Source: Bacillus sp. HMF5848
Lineage (GTDB): Bacteria > Bacillota > Bacilli > Bacillales > HMF5848
Direction: 5' to 3'
Assembly (NCBI RefSeq): GCF_003944835.1
Contig: NZ_RWIV01000001.1
Location: forward strand, 1,093,501-1,157,500
DNA: 64,000 nucleotides
Shown: positions 18,395 through 28,192 of the stretch, one piece after another
Layout: every line of letters starts with the position of its first letter
Numbering within the stretch: position 1 is the stretch's first letter
The notes under the pieces: generated by a model
What the model saw: only the letters and a program-made list of their open reading frames with translations
Database searches by the model: none
What the model was told of the DNA's origin: nothing
Translations under genes and position numbers: made by a program

Positions 18395-19330
18395 ATGACA
18401 AAGAAAAAACTTGGACTTTTAGTTATGGCATATGGCACACCATATAAAGAAGAAGATCTTGAACGTTATTATACGCATATCCGTCGCGGCCGTAAGCCAT
18501 CAGAAGAAATGCTAGCAGAGCTTGCTGAAAGATATGAAGCAATCGGTGGTATATCACCACTCGCTAAGATTACGCAAGAGCAAGCAGAAAGTCTAACGGA
18601 AAAGTTAAATGCTTCACAAGATGAGTATGAGTTTACTATGTATTTAGGCTTAAAGCATATTGAACCGTTTGTGGAAGATGCTGTAGAGCAAATGCATAAG
18701 GATGGGATTGAAGAAGCAGTTAGTATTGTTTTAGCACCGCACTTTTCAACATATAGTGTGAAATCATATAACGGCCGTGCTAAGGAAGCTGCTGAAAAAC
18801 TAGGTGGTCCTACTATAACAAGTATTGAAAGCTGGTACGATGAACCGAAATTTATAGAGTACTGGGCTAATGAAATAGAAAAGATTTATCAAGGTATGAC
18901 AGCTGATGAGCAAGAAAAAGCAGTATTAATTGTGTCGGCTCATAGTTTACCTGAAAAGATTATTGCCGCAGGGGATCCATACCCGCAACAGCTGCAAGAA
19001 ACGGCAGATTTAATTGCTAAGAAAGCACATATTAATAATTATGTAATTGGTTGGCAAAGTGCTGGAAACACACCAGACCCTTGGATTGGTCCAGATGTTC
19101 AAGATTTAACACGTGACTTATACGAGGAAAATGGATTCCGATCGTTCGTCTATGCACCTGTTGGCTTTGTGTCGGATCATTTAGAGGTGCTGTACGACAA
19201 TGATTATGAATGTAAAATAGTGACTGATGAGCTTGGTGCGACGTACTACCGACCACCTATGCCTAATACTGATCCTCGATTCATTGATGCGATGGCAACG
19301 GTAGTTTTGAACAAACTAAGTAAAGCATAG
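18395..19330 (+). CDS. hemH: Coproporphyrin ferrochelatase HemH (CpfC)
   Basis: 311 residues that align in numbering with the B. subtilis enzyme: Tyr13 (MAYGTPY), catalytic His183 (VSAHSLPEK) and Glu264 (SDHLEVLYD) are all in place. It inserts ferrous iron into coproporphyrin III in the Gram-positive haem pathway. AATGAGGTGTAAGG precedes the ATG. It lies in the hemEHY operon, where the oxidase HemY acts before it and HemE earlier. Confidence 0.97.
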   Translation: MTKKKLGLLVMAYGTPYKEEDLERYYTHIRRGRKPSEEMLAELAERYEAIGGISPLAKITQEQAESLTEKLNASQDEYEFTMYLGLKHIEPFVEDAVEQMHKDGIEEAVSIVLAPHFSTYSVKSYNGRAKEAAEKLGGPTITSIESWYDEPKFIEYWANEIEKIYQGMTADEQEKAVLIVSAHSLPEKIIAAGDPYPQQLQETADLIAKKAHINNYVIGWQSAGNTPDPWIGPDVQDLTRDLYEENGFRSFVYAPVGFVSDHLEVLYDNDYECKIVTDELGATYYRPPMPNTDPRFIDAMATVVLNKLSKA

Positions 19331-19396
19331 ATGAGGTATTGATATTCTTCTCTTTGGCTCTAATACTAATATTTTTCAAAAAAGAAGGCGATGTAT

Positions 19397-20845
19397 ATGA
19401 GTGACGAAAGACGACACGTAGTGATAATTGGCGGCGGTATAACGGGAATGGCAGCGGCATTTTATATGCAAAAGGCTGCCGAAAAGGAAAATACTCCGCT
19501 TTCAATAACTCTCGTTGAAGCAAGCCACCGATTAGGTGGAAAAATTCAAACGTTGGTGAAAGACGGATTTGTCATTGAAAGAGGCCCAGATTCCTTTTTA
19601 GCCCGTAAACGGAGTGCTGCTCAATTAGCAGAAGCTGTCGGTTTAAAGGATTCACTTGTACACAATGCTACTGGTAAATCTTATGTGTTAGCAAAGGACC
19701 GTTTATATGCGATGCCTGGTGGCGCTATAATGGGGATTCCAACACAAATTGCCCCATTTGTTACAACAGGCCTTTTCTCTCCGTTTGGAAAAGCGAGAGC
19801 TGCCTTTGATTTTATACTTCCGAGATCTGGTCAAACAGGTGACCAGTCGTTAGGTGAGTTTTTTAGACGTCGCCTAGGCGATGAAGTGGTTGATAACCTT
19901 ATAGAGCCACTACTCTCTGGTATTTATGCTGGTGATATAAATCAAATGAGTTTAATGTCTACATTTCCGCAGTTCTATCAAGTAGAACAAAAGTATCGCA
20001 GCTTAATATTAGGGATGAAAAAGGCTATGCCGGCTCCTCCCCCTACTAAAGGCAACGGAGAAGCAAAAAAGGGAATGTTTCAAACATTAAATACAGGCTT
20101 ACAATCGTATGTAGATGCTATTGAAGCTGAACTTACAAAAACTTTAATTTTGAAAAGTACAAGAGTTAAGCACGTGTCAAAAATGACAGACAATATGTAT
20201 GACGTATATTTGAACAACGGTGAGCATCTTCGGGCTGATGCCATTATTGTAACGACTCCACATCAAATTACAGAATCAATTTTTCCTGATTATGAATTCT
20301 TTGCGCCGTTCCGCAATGTACCATCCACATCTGTAGCGACTGTCGCATTGGCATTTAATGAAGGAGATGTAGAGAACACACATGAGGGTACTGGTTTTGT
20401 CGTATCTCGAAACAGTGACTATACGATCACGGCGTGTACTTGGACGAATAAAAAATGGCCACACTCCGCCCCTGAGGGAAAAGTGCTCCTTCGTTGTTAC
20501 GTAGGGCGTGCTGGTGATGAAATGATTGTAGATTTATCAGATGATGAAATCGTAAAAATTGTACTCGATGATTTAAGTAAAATAATGAATGTTAACGCTC
20601 AACCTTTGTTTAGTGTAGTGTCACGTTGGAAAGAATCAATGCCACAGTACACAATTGGCCACAAAGACCGCATAAAGGAAATTAAGGAAAACATGCAAAC
20701 TGAGTTACCAGGTGTGTATCTTGCAGGCAGCTCATATGAAGGACTCGGTCTTCCAGATTGTATAGACCAAGGCATTGCAGCCGTTGAGAAGGTAGAACAA
20801 TTTCTAAAAAACACTCCGAAAAAAGAATTAGCACATACTCGTTGA
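19397..20845 (+). CDS. hemY: Coproporphyrinogen III oxidase HemY (CgoX)
   Basis: 482 residues from ATG 19397, 8 nt after GAAGG; the ATG at 19391 is too close. The N-terminal FAD dinucleotide fold is VVIIGGGITGMAAA, followed by the ERGPDSFLARK segment typical of protoporphyrinogen-oxidase-like enzymes. The C-terminal FAD-contact is VYLAGSSYEGLGLPDCIDQG. In Firmicutes it oxidises coproporphyrinogen III to coproporphyrin III. It is the last gene of hemEHY and a terminator follows 90 bp later. Confidence 0.96.
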   Translation: MSDERRHVVIIGGGITGMAAAFYMQKAAEKENTPLSITLVEASHRLGGKIQTLVKDGFVIERGPDSFLARKRSAAQLAEAVGLKDSLVHNATGKSYVLAKDRLYAMPGGAIMGIPTQIAPFVTTGLFSPFGKARAAFDFILPRSGQTGDQSLGEFFRRRLGDEVVDNLIEPLLSGIYAGDINQMSLMSTFPQFYQVEQKYRSLILGMKKAMPAPPPTKGNGEAKKGMFQTLNTGLQSYVDAIEAELTKTLILKSTRVKHVSKMTDNMYDVYLNNGEHLRADAIIVTTPHQITESIFPDYEFFAPFRNVPSTSVATVALAFNEGDVENTHEGTGFVVSRNSDYTITACTWTNKKWPHSAPEGKVLLRCYVGRAGDEMIVDLSDDEIVKIVLDDLSKIMNVNAQPLFSVVSRWKESMPQYTIGHKDRIKEIKENMQTELPGVYLAGSSYEGLGLPDCIDQGIAAVEKVEQFLKNTPKKELAHTR

Positions 20846-20932
20846 AAGTAGATGTGTAAAACAGATTCGAGCTATGAGTGACGATCTGAATGTAGCTATG
20901 TGAATCTGTGTTCAAATCCTTAACATAGAGAG

Positions 20933-20967
20933 AAGCAGGCGCCGTATTTTTATGGCCCTGCTTTTTT
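20933..20967 (+). terminator. Terminator after hemEHY
   Basis: The stem AAGCAGG-c-GCC pairs with GGC-CCTGCTT (one bulge), then six T. Confidence 0.8.
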
Positions 20968-21366
20968 GAATTACTGGTTTGAAAGGGAAAACAGTGTGCT
21001 TAACTAGGGGAAGTAGTTCGTGATTCCCTATGTGTTTGTGTCGAAATATGCTGGTACAATGTACCGACACATCTCGACACACTCAGAAAGCTTGATACAG
21101 CAAGGTTTTGAAGTGCCTCGAAAAACATGGTACCACGTACCGACATAATTCTGCATCACATCAGTAATTTCGACAAAGGTTATTGTGCGCCAAGTGAAGA
21201 AATCGCAATCCCGACTACACACTACTATCAAAGAAAATACCGCCCTTGACTAAACACTACTCTAAAAGAAAATACCGCCCTTGATCAAGCAGTTGCTGCC
21301 AATAAATCCCCCACTATTAAGTATCAAACAGTTCACACAATCTCAAAAGAATCCTCCAACGACCAA
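20968..21366. other. Gene-free region with short repeats
   Basis: It contains two copies of a GGTAC..GTACCGACA inverted motif (near 21052-21070 and 21129-21145). A 35-bp tandem duplication lies at 21220-21289 (the shared core AGAAAATACCGCCCTTGA starts at 21232 and 21267). No frame with an SD is visible. Confidence 0.5.
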
Positions 21367-21397
21367 CAAAAAAGCCACTGATAGCTATCTCAGTGGC
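21367..21397 (-). terminator. Terminator downstream of yhfH
   Basis: An 8-bp stem GCCACTGA / TCAGTGGC, with a run of at least six T on the minus strand. Confidence 0.88.
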
Positions 21398-21455
21398 GTC
21401 ATAGTTTTAGTTCTATAACAAATATTTTTTCGACAATGTTTTGCAGGATGTCGTG

Positions 21456-21593
21456 TTACGATGCTTGATACACTTCTATACATGAGTTGCAGGTATTACC
21501 GTAACATTCATGCTGTTCCTCAATTTCTTTTCCACATTCTACACATGTTTTAGGCGGTAAACTTTGAAAAAATTCACTGTTTGACATTAACAT
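21456..21593 (-). CDS. yhfH: YhfH-family small zinc-finger-like protein
   Basis: 45 residues. It opens with MLMSNSEFFQSLPPKTC and has two Cys-x2-Cys pairs (CVEC and CNSC, about residues 17-20 and 35-38) around an EEQHECYGN core. This is the YhfH family pattern. Four cysteines suggest a bound zinc ion; the function is unknown. GGAGGGGATC precedes the start and a terminator follows. It lies divergent from yhfI, as in B. subtilis. Confidence 0.85.
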   Translation of the reverse strand: MLMSNSEFFQSLPPKTCVECGKEIEEQHECYGNTCNSCIEVYQAS

Positions 21594-21761
21594 AGTTTGG
21601 ATCCCCTCCAATGTTGTGGTGGTTTTATTGTATTATAACAGTTATTATAAGTCAATGGGTTGTTTTATAACAATATTTACATTCTAAGTATATGTATAAT
21701 CTACCGAGTTAGTGCTTATAAAGTATTTTAGAGTATAGTATACATAGGGAGGTGATTGACG

Positions 21762-22505
21762 ATGAAAGTGACTGTTATAGGTTTTTGGGGTGGTTTCCCG
21801 GCTGCTGAAGGAGCAACAACCGGATATTTGTTTGAGCACGATGGTTTCAAACTTCTTGTGGATTGTGGCAGTGCCGTTGTATCAAAGCTACAAAATTTTG
21901 TGAAATTAGAAGAGCTTGATGCGGTTATTGTTTCACATTATCACCATGATCATATCGCAGATATCGGACCTTTACAGTATGGTCGGTTAATTACAAAAAT
22001 GTTAGGCAAGGATCTGCCTGAGTTACCGATTTATGGTCATATCGAAGACCAGGAAGGGTTTACACGATTAACTCATGCAAACATCACAAGAGCTATTGCG
22101 TATAATCCGAATGAAGCATTACATATTGGTCCATTTTCTATAACTTTTATGAAGACGAAGCACCCCGTTACTTGCTATGCTATGAGGTTTGAAGCGGGAG
22201 GAAATAGTGTTGTGTTTACCGCAGACACAAGCTATCTTGCTGAATTCATTTCTTTTTCACAAAACGCGGATTTGTTAATTTGTGAATGTAATTTGTATGC
22301 AAACCAAGATGGTTCACAAGCTGGGCATATGACTAGTAGAGAAGCGGGGACGCTGGCAGAAAAAGCTCATGTGAAAAAGTTAATGTTAACACATTTACCT
22401 CACTTCGGAGATCATGCACAGCTTTTTGATGAAGCGAAAGCAGAATTTAGTGGAGATGTTGAATTGGCAAGTACAGGCTTAACATGGAGTAGTGAAACTC
22501 GTTAA
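21762..22505 (+). CDS. yhfI: YhfI, metallo-beta-lactamase-fold hydrolase
   Basis: 247 residues from ATG 21762, 6 nt after GGGAGGTGA. The upstream TTG at 21756 abuts the SD. The zinc motif HYHHDH covers residues 59-64, the distal ligand Asp lies in FTADTSY, and the final His in LTHLPHFGD. The layout resembles RNase Z-like or phosphodiesterase-like MBL proteins, possibly acting on cyclic nucleotides or RNA. The substrate is not known. It ends at a strong terminator before lcfB. Confidence 0.88.
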   Translation: MKVTVIGFWGGFPAAEGATTGYLFEHDGFKLLVDCGSAVVSKLQNFVKLEELDAVIVSHYHHDHIADIGPLQYGRLITKMLGKDLPELPIYGHIEDQEGFTRLTHANITRAIAYNPNEALHIGPFSITFMKTKHPVTCYAMRFEAGGNSVVFTADTSYLAEFISFSQNADLLICECNLYANQDGSQAGHMTSREAGTLAEKAHVKKLMLTHLPHFGDHAQLFDEAKAEFSGDVELASTGLTWSSETR

Positions 22506-22513
22506 ATGAAACA

Positions 22514-22548
22514 ATAAACAGCGGTTCTGATAGTGAACCGCTGTTTAT
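22514..22548. terminator. Terminator after yhfI
   Basis: A perfect 14-bp stem (ATAAACAGCGGTTC and its complement) with a 7-nt loop. The T-rich side arm serves as the tail. Confidence 0.85.
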
Positions 22549-22611
22549 CACTTGTAGTTTATAGTTTTCTAAAATATAATATATTTTAGAATATTATATA
22601 AATGGGTATTA

Positions 22612-22629
22612 TGAATGATTATTCATTCA
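22612..22629 (+). promoter_or_regulatory. FadR operator upstream of lcfB
   Basis: TGAATGATTATTCATTCA is an 18-bp near-palindrome matching the Bacillus FadR box (TGAATGA..TCATTCA). It lies 68 bp before the lcfB start in an AT-rich promoter zone. In B. subtilis, FadR represses fatty-acid degradation genes including lcfB until long-chain acyl-CoA is present. fadR itself is not in the window. Confidence 0.85.
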
Positions 22630-22697
22630 TTAAAAATACTATGACAACAAAGGTACCTACATGAAGCTAATCTAATTCATTCAAAGGGGGAGAAATT

Positions 22698-24242
22698 TTG
22701 AATTTACTTGAACGTTTGCAAGAGACATCTCAACAATTTGCCGGCAAACCAGCGTACGTTTTTCAGGGGAAGGAAACATCTTATAGGGAGTTATTTGGTA
22801 CTGTAACAAAGTTTGCAAGTGCATTAGAGCAGCTTGGGATAAAAAAAGGGGATCATGTTGCTTTATTGCTAGGTAATTCACCACACTTTGTTATATCACT
22901 TTACGGTGCTATGAATGCTGGGGCATCTGTGATACCAATCAATCCGATTTATACAGCGGATGAGATTAGCTATATTTTAAAAAATGGTGACGTGAAGGCT
23001 GTTGTCGTACTAGACTTATTAGTTCCGATGATGGAAAAACTAGCTCCTATGTTACCAGAGGTTGAGTATTTTATTGTTTGTGAAACAGGGCAACAGGTTG
23101 ATTATGCAAACAGTCCTATTTCAAGTAAGTTGAAACCGTTTACACATATTGTTGCTAGTGGAGATGTATCGTCGTATACACGTCCAAGCTTAGAAGACGA
23201 TGATACAGCAGTTATTTTATACACATCAGGAACAACGGGTCGTCCTAAAGGGGCAATGCTTACTCATAAAAATATTTATAGCAATGCAAAAGATAGTGCG
23301 GATTACTTAAAAATAAGCGAGAATGATAAAGTAGTAGCTACTTTACCAATGTTCCATGTATTTTGCTTAACAGTCGCTTTGAATGCCCCACTTGTCAATG
23401 GCGGGACAGTTCTTATTGTGCCTAAATTTAGTCCAGGAGATATTTTTAGCTTAGTAAAGGAAACTGAAGCAACCGTATTTGCAGGTGTTCCTACCATGTA
23501 TAACTTCCTTCTTCAATACCCAGAAGGACAGCCAGATGACATGAAGAGCTTACGTCTTTGTATTTCTGGTGGTGCCTCTATGCCTGTTGCTCTTCTTAAA
23601 TCTTTTGAGAAAAAATTTCAGGTAGCTATATCGGAAGGGTACGGTTTATCTGAGGCATCGCCTGTTACTTGCTTTAACCCGCTTGACCGACCAAGAAAAC
23701 CTGGATCAATTGGGACTAGTATTCTCAATGTAGAAAACAAAGTAGTCAATGAGTTAGGTGAAGACGTACCAGTAGGTGAAGTCGGTGAATTAATTGTTAA
23801 AGGGCCAAATGTAATGAAGGGCTACTACAAAATGCCTGAGGAAACAGCAGCAACCATTAAGGAAGGTTGGCTTTATACGGGAGATTTAGCTCGTATGGAT
23901 GAAGAAGGCTATTTTTATATTGTTGATAGAAAGAAAGATTTAGTAATAGTGGGAGGATATAATGTGTATCCTCGTGAGGTAGAGGAAGTATTGTATACAC
24001 ATGAAACTGTTGTAGAGGCAGCTGTTGTCGGTGTACCGGATCCGGAATTCGGAGAAGCTGTAAAAGCATTTGTTGTTCCAAAGGATAAGATGATAACAGA
24101 AGAAGAATTACTTGCATTTTGTGCAGAGCATTTAGCAAAATATAAGATTCCTAAGTCGATAGAGTTTTTAGAAGAGCTTCCTAAAAATACAACAGGAAAA
24201 ATTCTTCGTCGTTCTCTACGTGATCAACTTGTAAATAAATAA
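22698..24242 (+). CDS. lcfB: Long-chain fatty-acid-CoA ligase LcfB
   Basis: 514 residues from TTG 22698 after AAGGGGGAG. The AMP-binding signature is [16 protein letters not shown] (about 175-190). [25 protein letters not shown] and the C-terminal [10 protein letters not shown] lysine motif are all present. It activates long-chain fatty acids to acyl-CoA for beta-oxidation. The FadR box upstream and its position after yhfI match yhfL/lcfB of B. subtilis. Confidence 0.94.
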   Translation: MNLLERLQETSQQFAGKPAYVFQGKETSYRELFGTVTKFASALEQLGIKKGDHVALLLGNSPHFVISLYGAMNAGASVIPINPIYTADEISYILKNGDVKAVVVLDLLVPMMEKLAPMLPEVEYFIVCETGQQVDYANSPISSKLKPFTHIVASGDVSSYTRPSLEDDDTAVILYTSGTTGRPKGAMLTHKNIYSNAKDSADYLKISENDKVVATLPMFHVFCLTVALNAPLVNGGTVLIVPKFSPGDIFSLVKETEATVFAGVPTMYNFLLQYPEGQPDDMKSLRLCISGGASMPVALLKSFEKKFQVAISEGYGLSEASPVTCFNPLDRPRKPGSIGTSILNVENKVVNELGEDVPVGEVGELIVKGPNVMKGYYKMPEETAATIKEGWLYTGDLARMDEEGYFYIVDRKKDLVIVGGYNVYPREVEEVLYTHETVVEAAVVGVPDPEFGEAVKAFVVPKDKMITEEELLAFCAEHLAKYKIPKSIEFLEELPKNTTGKILRRSLRDQLVNK

Positions 24243-24248
24243 TCGCAC

Positions 24249-24291
24249 AACCCGTAGATATTTAATAAAATGTCTGCGGGTTATTTTTTTG
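24249..24291 (+). terminator. Terminator after lcfB
   Basis: The stem AACCCGTAGA.. pairs with TCTGCGGGTT and is followed by A and seven T. Confidence 0.85.
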
Positions 24292-24319
24292 TTGATATTT
24301 TTTAAAAATTCAGTATAAT
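24292..24319 (+). promoter_or_regulatory. Sigma-A promoter of the ABC importer operon
   Basis: TTGATA (24292-24297), a 16-bp spacer and a perfect TATAAT (24314-24319), 53 bp before the lipoprotein start. Confidence 0.65.
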
Positions 24320-24372
24320 TTAATGAATAAAAGCGTTTAAGTGTGAAAGTATTTTTAAAAGGGGGAAGTACT

Positions 24373-25344
24373 ATGAAGAAGTTGAGAGGGGTATTGGCAC
24401 TTAGTATCATCGCATCAATGTTTTTGATAACCGGATGTGGTTCACAAACAACGGGAGATGGTACATATAAGGTTGGTGTCACACAAATTGTAGAGCATCC
24501 ATCGTTAAATGCAGCGCTTGATGGATTTAAAAAAGCACTAGAGGATGCGGGCCTCGAAGTGGAGTATGATGAACAAATTGCTCAAGGCGATGCCAACAAC
24601 AACGCGCAAATTGCTAAAAACTTTGTAGGGGACAAAGTTGATTTAATTTTTGCAAACTCAACTCCATCGGCATTAAGTGCGCTAAATGAAACGAATGAGA
24701 TTCCGATTATTTTCACATCCGTAACGGATCCTGTTGGTGCTGAACTCGTTGAAGCGTTTGATAAACCAGGGGTGAATATTACTGGTACAACAGATACACA
24801 TCCAGATGCCATTCCAAATATAGTATCTTTTATAGAGAAATATTATCCAAATGCCACCATTGGGATGATTTACAATGCTGGTGAACAAAACTCTATTGCC
24901 CAAATCGAGATGGTAAAAGATGCCGTTGAAGGCACGAGCTTACAAGTTGCTGAAGCGTCTGTGTCTACTTCCGCTGATGTTAAGCAAGCGACAGAATCGT
25001 TATTAGGTCAAGCAGACGTATTCTATATTATTACTGATAATACTGTTGTGTCCGCGCTAGAGTCAGTTATTTCTGTTGCCCAGGAACAAGATATACCTTT
25101 ATTTGTTGGTGAGCTAGATTCTGTTAAACGTGGTGGATTTGCTGCGTATGGCTTTGACTACTATGATATTGGCTATGAAGCGGGACAAATGGCAGCGCAA
25201 ATTCTTAAAGGTGAAAAACAACCTAGTGAGTTACCTGTTCAGTATCCACAAAATTTAAAGCTGCAAATTAACAAAACAGCTGCTAAGGAAATGGGTGTTG
25301 AACTGAATGGTGAATGGCAGGATATAGCTGAATATATTGAATAA
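24373..25344 (+). CDS. ABC transporter substrate-binding lipoprotein (ABC_sub_bind type)
   Basis: 323 residues from ATG 24373, 8 nt after GGGGGAAG. A lipoprotein signal ends in LITGCGS (about residues 17-23), so the mature protein is tethered to the outer membrane face. The type-I binding fold (YKVGVTQIVEHPSLNAALDGFKKAL, FANSTPSAL, TSVTDPVGA, YNAGEQNS) is that of the PF04392 family. Some members, such as streptococcal TrpX, import aromatic amino acids, but specificity varies. It is first in a three-gene operon with the permease and ATPase. Confidence 0.88.
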   Translation: MKKLRGVLALSIIASMFLITGCGSQTTGDGTYKVGVTQIVEHPSLNAALDGFKKALEDAGLEVEYDEQIAQGDANNNAQIAKNFVGDKVDLIFANSTPSALSALNETNEIPIIFTSVTDPVGAELVEAFDKPGVNITGTTDTHPDAIPNIVSFIEKYYPNATIGMIYNAGEQNSIAQIEMVKDAVEGTSLQVAEASVSTSADVKQATESLLGQADVFYIITDNTVVSALESVISVAQEQDIPLFVGELDSVKRGGFAAYGFDYYDIGYEAGQMAAQILKGEKQPSELPVQYPQNLKLQINKTAAKEMGVELNGEWQDIAEYIE

Positions 25345-25368
25345 AACGTAACGAAAGGATGAGGAGAC

Positions 25369-26397
25369 ATGTTTACAGCACTATTTGGATCAGTTGAATT
25401 GGGTATTTTATATGCAATTATGGCTCTCGGTGTATACTTATCCTTTCGTGTTCTCGATTTTCCTGATCTAACAGTAGATGGTAGCTTTGTAACAGGAGCT
25501 GCTGTTGCTGCTATTTTAATAGTAAACGGGCAATCACCCTTTGTTGCGACGATTGTTGCGATATTAGCTGGTTTTGTAGCAGGCTGCATTACAGGAATAT
25601 TGCATACAAAGGGTGGGATTAACCCACTGCTATCAGGTATTTTGATGATGATAGCATTGTACTCTATTAATCTTCGTATAATGGGTATGCGTTCCAATGT
25701 GCCACTACTACAGGAACAAACAGTCGTGACTTGGCTTGAAAACGGATGGGCATTAACACGTATTGATAGCTTTGTAGAGCAATTATTTGTCACCATCGGA
25801 TTGGCTGATTTCGTACCAAAGACTTGGGCTGTAGTCGTTTGTATGGCAATTGTGACAATACTAATTAAGTTTGTAATAGATTGGTTTCTTAAAACAGAAG
25901 TCGGCCTTGCTTTACGAGCAGTTGGCGATAATAAAAATATGATTCGTAGTTTTTCAGCAAACACAGATGGGCTAACAATTATGGGGCTTGGTATATCGAA
26001 TGCACTTGTTGCACTATCAGGCGCTTTAATTGCTCAATATGGTGGCTTTGCTGACATTGGTATGGGGATCGGAATGATTATCATCGGTTTAGCTTCGGTT
26101 ATCATTGGTGAAGCGATATTTGGCACGAAAACAATAGTGCGTACAACCTTTGCGGTTATTGGTGGTGCCATATTGTATCGAATTGTAGTGGCAGTAGCTC
26201 TTCGTATCAAGTTTTTAGAAACAGGAGATATGAAGTTAATTACGGCTGTTATTGTTATTATGGCGCTCATTCTCCCAAAGATTATTGATGATTGGCGGGC
26301 AAAAAGAAGAAAAAAGCAGCGAGTACAACAAGCGATTCAAACGAAAAATCTTGCGAAGCGAGGTGAGTCTTTTGCTCCGTCTAAATCAGATTTATAA
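25369..26397 (+). CDS. ABC transporter permease (branched-chain/sugar permease fold)
   Basis: 342 residues with about nine hydrophobic segments. The early YLSFRVLDFPDLTVDGSF and central TEVGLALRAVGDN stretches mark it as the LivH-like permease paired with PF04392 binding proteins. It is preceded by AAAGGATGAGGAG, 24 bp after the lipoprotein gene. The C-terminal basic tail (RAKRRKKQR) faces the cytoplasm. It overlaps the ATPase start by about 26 bp. Confidence 0.88.
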   Translation: MFTALFGSVELGILYAIMALGVYLSFRVLDFPDLTVDGSFVTGAAVAAILIVNGQSPFVATIVAILAGFVAGCITGILHTKGGINPLLSGILMMIALYSINLRIMGMRSNVPLLQEQTVVTWLENGWALTRIDSFVEQLFVTIGLADFVPKTWAVVVCMAIVTILIKFVIDWFLKTEVGLALRAVGDNKNMIRSFSANTDGLTIMGLGISNALVALSGALIAQYGGFADIGMGIGMIIIGLASVIIGEAIFGTKTIVRTTFAVIGGAILYRIVVAVALRIKFLETGDMKLITAVIVIMALILPKIIDDWRAKRRKKQRVQQAIQTKNLAKRGESFAPSKSDL

Positions 26398-27166
26398 AGT
26401 TTTTAATGAAGGTACTCTTGATGAGAAGGTAGCTATAGACCACATTCAACTAACGTTAAATCCTGGTGACTTTGTCACGGTTATCGGAAGTAATGGAGCG
26501 GGAAAATCAACACTATTGAACATTATTTCAGGTAGATTGCAAGCAGATTACGGAGAGATTGAATTAGAAGAAGAGCAAATTTTTCAATTGTCTGAGCATA
26601 AACGAGCTAAATGGATTGGCCGAGTCTTCCAAGACCCGATGGCAGGTACAGCACCATCGATGACTATCGAGGAAAATTTAGCTATTGCGTACGGACGAGT
26701 TCAAGGTCGATCACTTCGAAAAGGCGTATCTTCCAGACGGCGTGAATTTTTTAAGAAAGAGTTAACACGACTACATCTTGGACTAGAGGATCGATTACAA
26801 GCAAAGGTCGGGTTACTGTCTGGTGGGGAGCGTCAAGCTTTGTCACTCCTTATGGCAACTTTTACAGAGCCAAAGCTACTTTTGTTAGATGAACATACGG
26901 CAGCACTAGACCCATCGCGTGCGCAATTAATAACGAATTTAACGAAAGAAATCGTAGCTGATTTGAAGCTTACAACGTTAATGGTTACTCATAACATGCA
27001 ACAGGCTTTAGAGCTTGGCAATCGTCTTATTATGATGGACAAAGGGCAAATTATTTTTGAAGCAGAAGGAGAAGAAAAAGAAAACTTAACAATTGAACAA
27101 CTATTAGCTGAATTCCAGCGAATTCGCGGAACAAGCCTCGCATCAGACCGTGCCTTATTAGGATAA
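26372..27166 (+). CDS. ABC transporter ATP-binding protein
   Basis: 264 residues from TTG 26372, which has GAGGTGA 5 nt upstream. GTG 26363 is the alternative start, and an upstream ATG at 26252 lies deep inside the permease. Walker A is GSNGAGKST, the signature LLSGGERQAL, Walker B LLLLDEHTAALDP and the switch His is in MVTHNMQQA. It energises the importer encoded just upstream. The stop codon lies inside the terminator hairpin that follows. Confidence 0.9.
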   Translation: MLRLNQIYKVFNEGTLDEKVAIDHIQLTLNPGDFVTVIGSNGAGKSTLLNIISGRLQADYGEIELEEEQIFQLSEHKRAKWIGRVFQDPMAGTAPSMTIEENLAIAYGRVQGRSLRKGVSSRRREFFKKELTRLHLGLEDRLQAKVGLLSGGERQALSLLMATFTEPKLLLLDEHTAALDPSRAQLITNLTKEIVADLKLTTLMVTHNMQQALELGNRLIMMDKGQIIFEAEGEEKENLTIEQLLAEFQRIRGTSLASDRALLG

Positions 27167-27187
27167 GGCACGGTTTAATATTTTTTT
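27147..27187 (+). terminator. Terminator overlapping the ABC ATPase stop codon
   Basis: An 11-bp stem ACCGTGCCTTA / TAAGGCACGGT with a 6-nt loop, followed by TTAATATTTTTTT. The TAA stop is the first triplet of the right arm. Confidence 0.85.
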
Positions 27188-27420
27188 GGGGAGTACACGC
27201 TACGTGCTAATAAGCTTGATATAAAGCTGATAGCGATATAGATAAATACCCATACAAGGAAGGTACTGTTAAATGTTGTGAACATTAAAATGAAATAAAC
27301 TATTGCCGAGATGAGAGGGGCTGTATATACTTTTTTAGTAAGTATATAAATGCCTATGCTTCCCACAAATGTAATAATCGGCAAGATGAACATAACTAAT
27401 AAAAACGGATTAATATACAT
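27175..27420 (-). CDS. Small membrane protein, DUF2651 (YbeF) type
   Basis: 81 residues from ATG 27420, with AAGGAGA upstream. The longer frame from 27465 lacks an SD. Three hydrophobic segments, the start MYINPFLLVMFILP and an NSTFLVWVFIYI stretch, resemble the DUF2651 family of short Bacillus membrane proteins of unknown role. It is divergent from azlC and its start region lies within 50 bp of the azlC start. Confidence 0.65.
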   Translation of the reverse strand: MYINPFLLVMFILPIITFVGSIGIYILTKKVYTAPLISAIVYFILMFTTFNSTFLVWVFIYIAISFISSLLARSVYSPKKY

Positions 27421-27466
27421 ATAACAAACAGTCTCCTTTTTTAATAGGATATAAGGGTGATACATA

Positions 27467-28192
27467 TTGAGTACAGAAGCTATTACAGTAAAACATTCAA
27501 ACTTTCGACAAGGCTTACAGGCTGGTTTGAGTATTGCTATTGGCTATATGCCTATTGCCTTAACATTCGGACTGCTAGCAAAAGCAACAGGATTAACAGT
27601 ATATGAAACAGTATTTATGAGTTTAGCAGTTTTTGCTGGAGCCGCACAATACATAGCATTAAGTTTATTAACACTTGGTACATCTGGTTTTGAAATTGTG
27701 TTAACGACTTTTATAGTAAACATACGTCATTTTTTAATGAGTGCGTCGTTAAGTGAAAAAGTTGATGATGATCCAATAGAGCAAAAGGCGTTGTATGCAT
27801 TTGGGATTACGGATGAAACTTTTACCGTTGCAGCGACAAAGCCGGATACTGTTTCTGCAGGATACATGTTTGGCCTAACTCTTATATCATACACTAGTTG
27901 GGTTATAAATTCAGGTATTGGTCATCTTGTTGGTTCAAGCCTACCTGAAACAATTCAAGCTAGTATGGCAGTTGCGCTATATGCCATGTTTATCGGTTTG
28001 TTAATGCCATCATTAAAGAAAAGTAGAAAAGTGGTTGTTTTAGCTAGCTTAGCAGCGATGTTTAATTCTATGTTAACCTTACTAACCCCTTTATCGCCTG
28101 GTTGGTGTATCGTACTGGCTACACTAACTTCTGCGATAGCAGTTGAATGGCTTATGAGTAAATATGTTAGAAAGGGGTATCAATATGAATAG
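27467..28192 (+). CDS. azlC: Branched-chain amino acid exporter, large subunit AzlC
   Basis: 241 residues from TTG 27467 after AAGGGTGA. It has about seven hydrophobic segments. The family stretches MPIALTFGLLA, SLAVFAGAAQYIA and NIRHFLMSASL are intact. With AzlD it exports branched-chain amino acids and their toxic analogues. It overlaps azlD by 8 bp. Confidence 0.92.
   Translation: MSTEAITVKHSNFRQGLQAGLSIAIGYMPIALTFGLLAKATGLTVYETVFMSLAVFAGAAQYIALSLLTLGTSGFEIVLTTFIVNIRHFLMSASLSEKVDDDPIEQKALYAFGITDETFTVAATKPDTVSAGYMFGLTLISYTSWVINSGIGHLVGSSLPETIQASMAVALYAMFIGLLMPSLKKSRKVVVLASLAAMFNSMLTLLTPLSPGWCIVLATLTSAIAVEWLMSKYVRKGYQYE

Noticed and set aside
24283-24372. T-box upstream of the ABC importer, which would have supported a tryptophan substrate
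   Set aside because: The leader is only about 50 nt and has no T-box core or specifier stem.
25239-25964. A 241-residue antisense frame opposite the ABC permease
   Set aside because: It has no SD, is very rich in Ile/Thr/Pro in the manner of antisense reading, and lies inside a well-supported gene.
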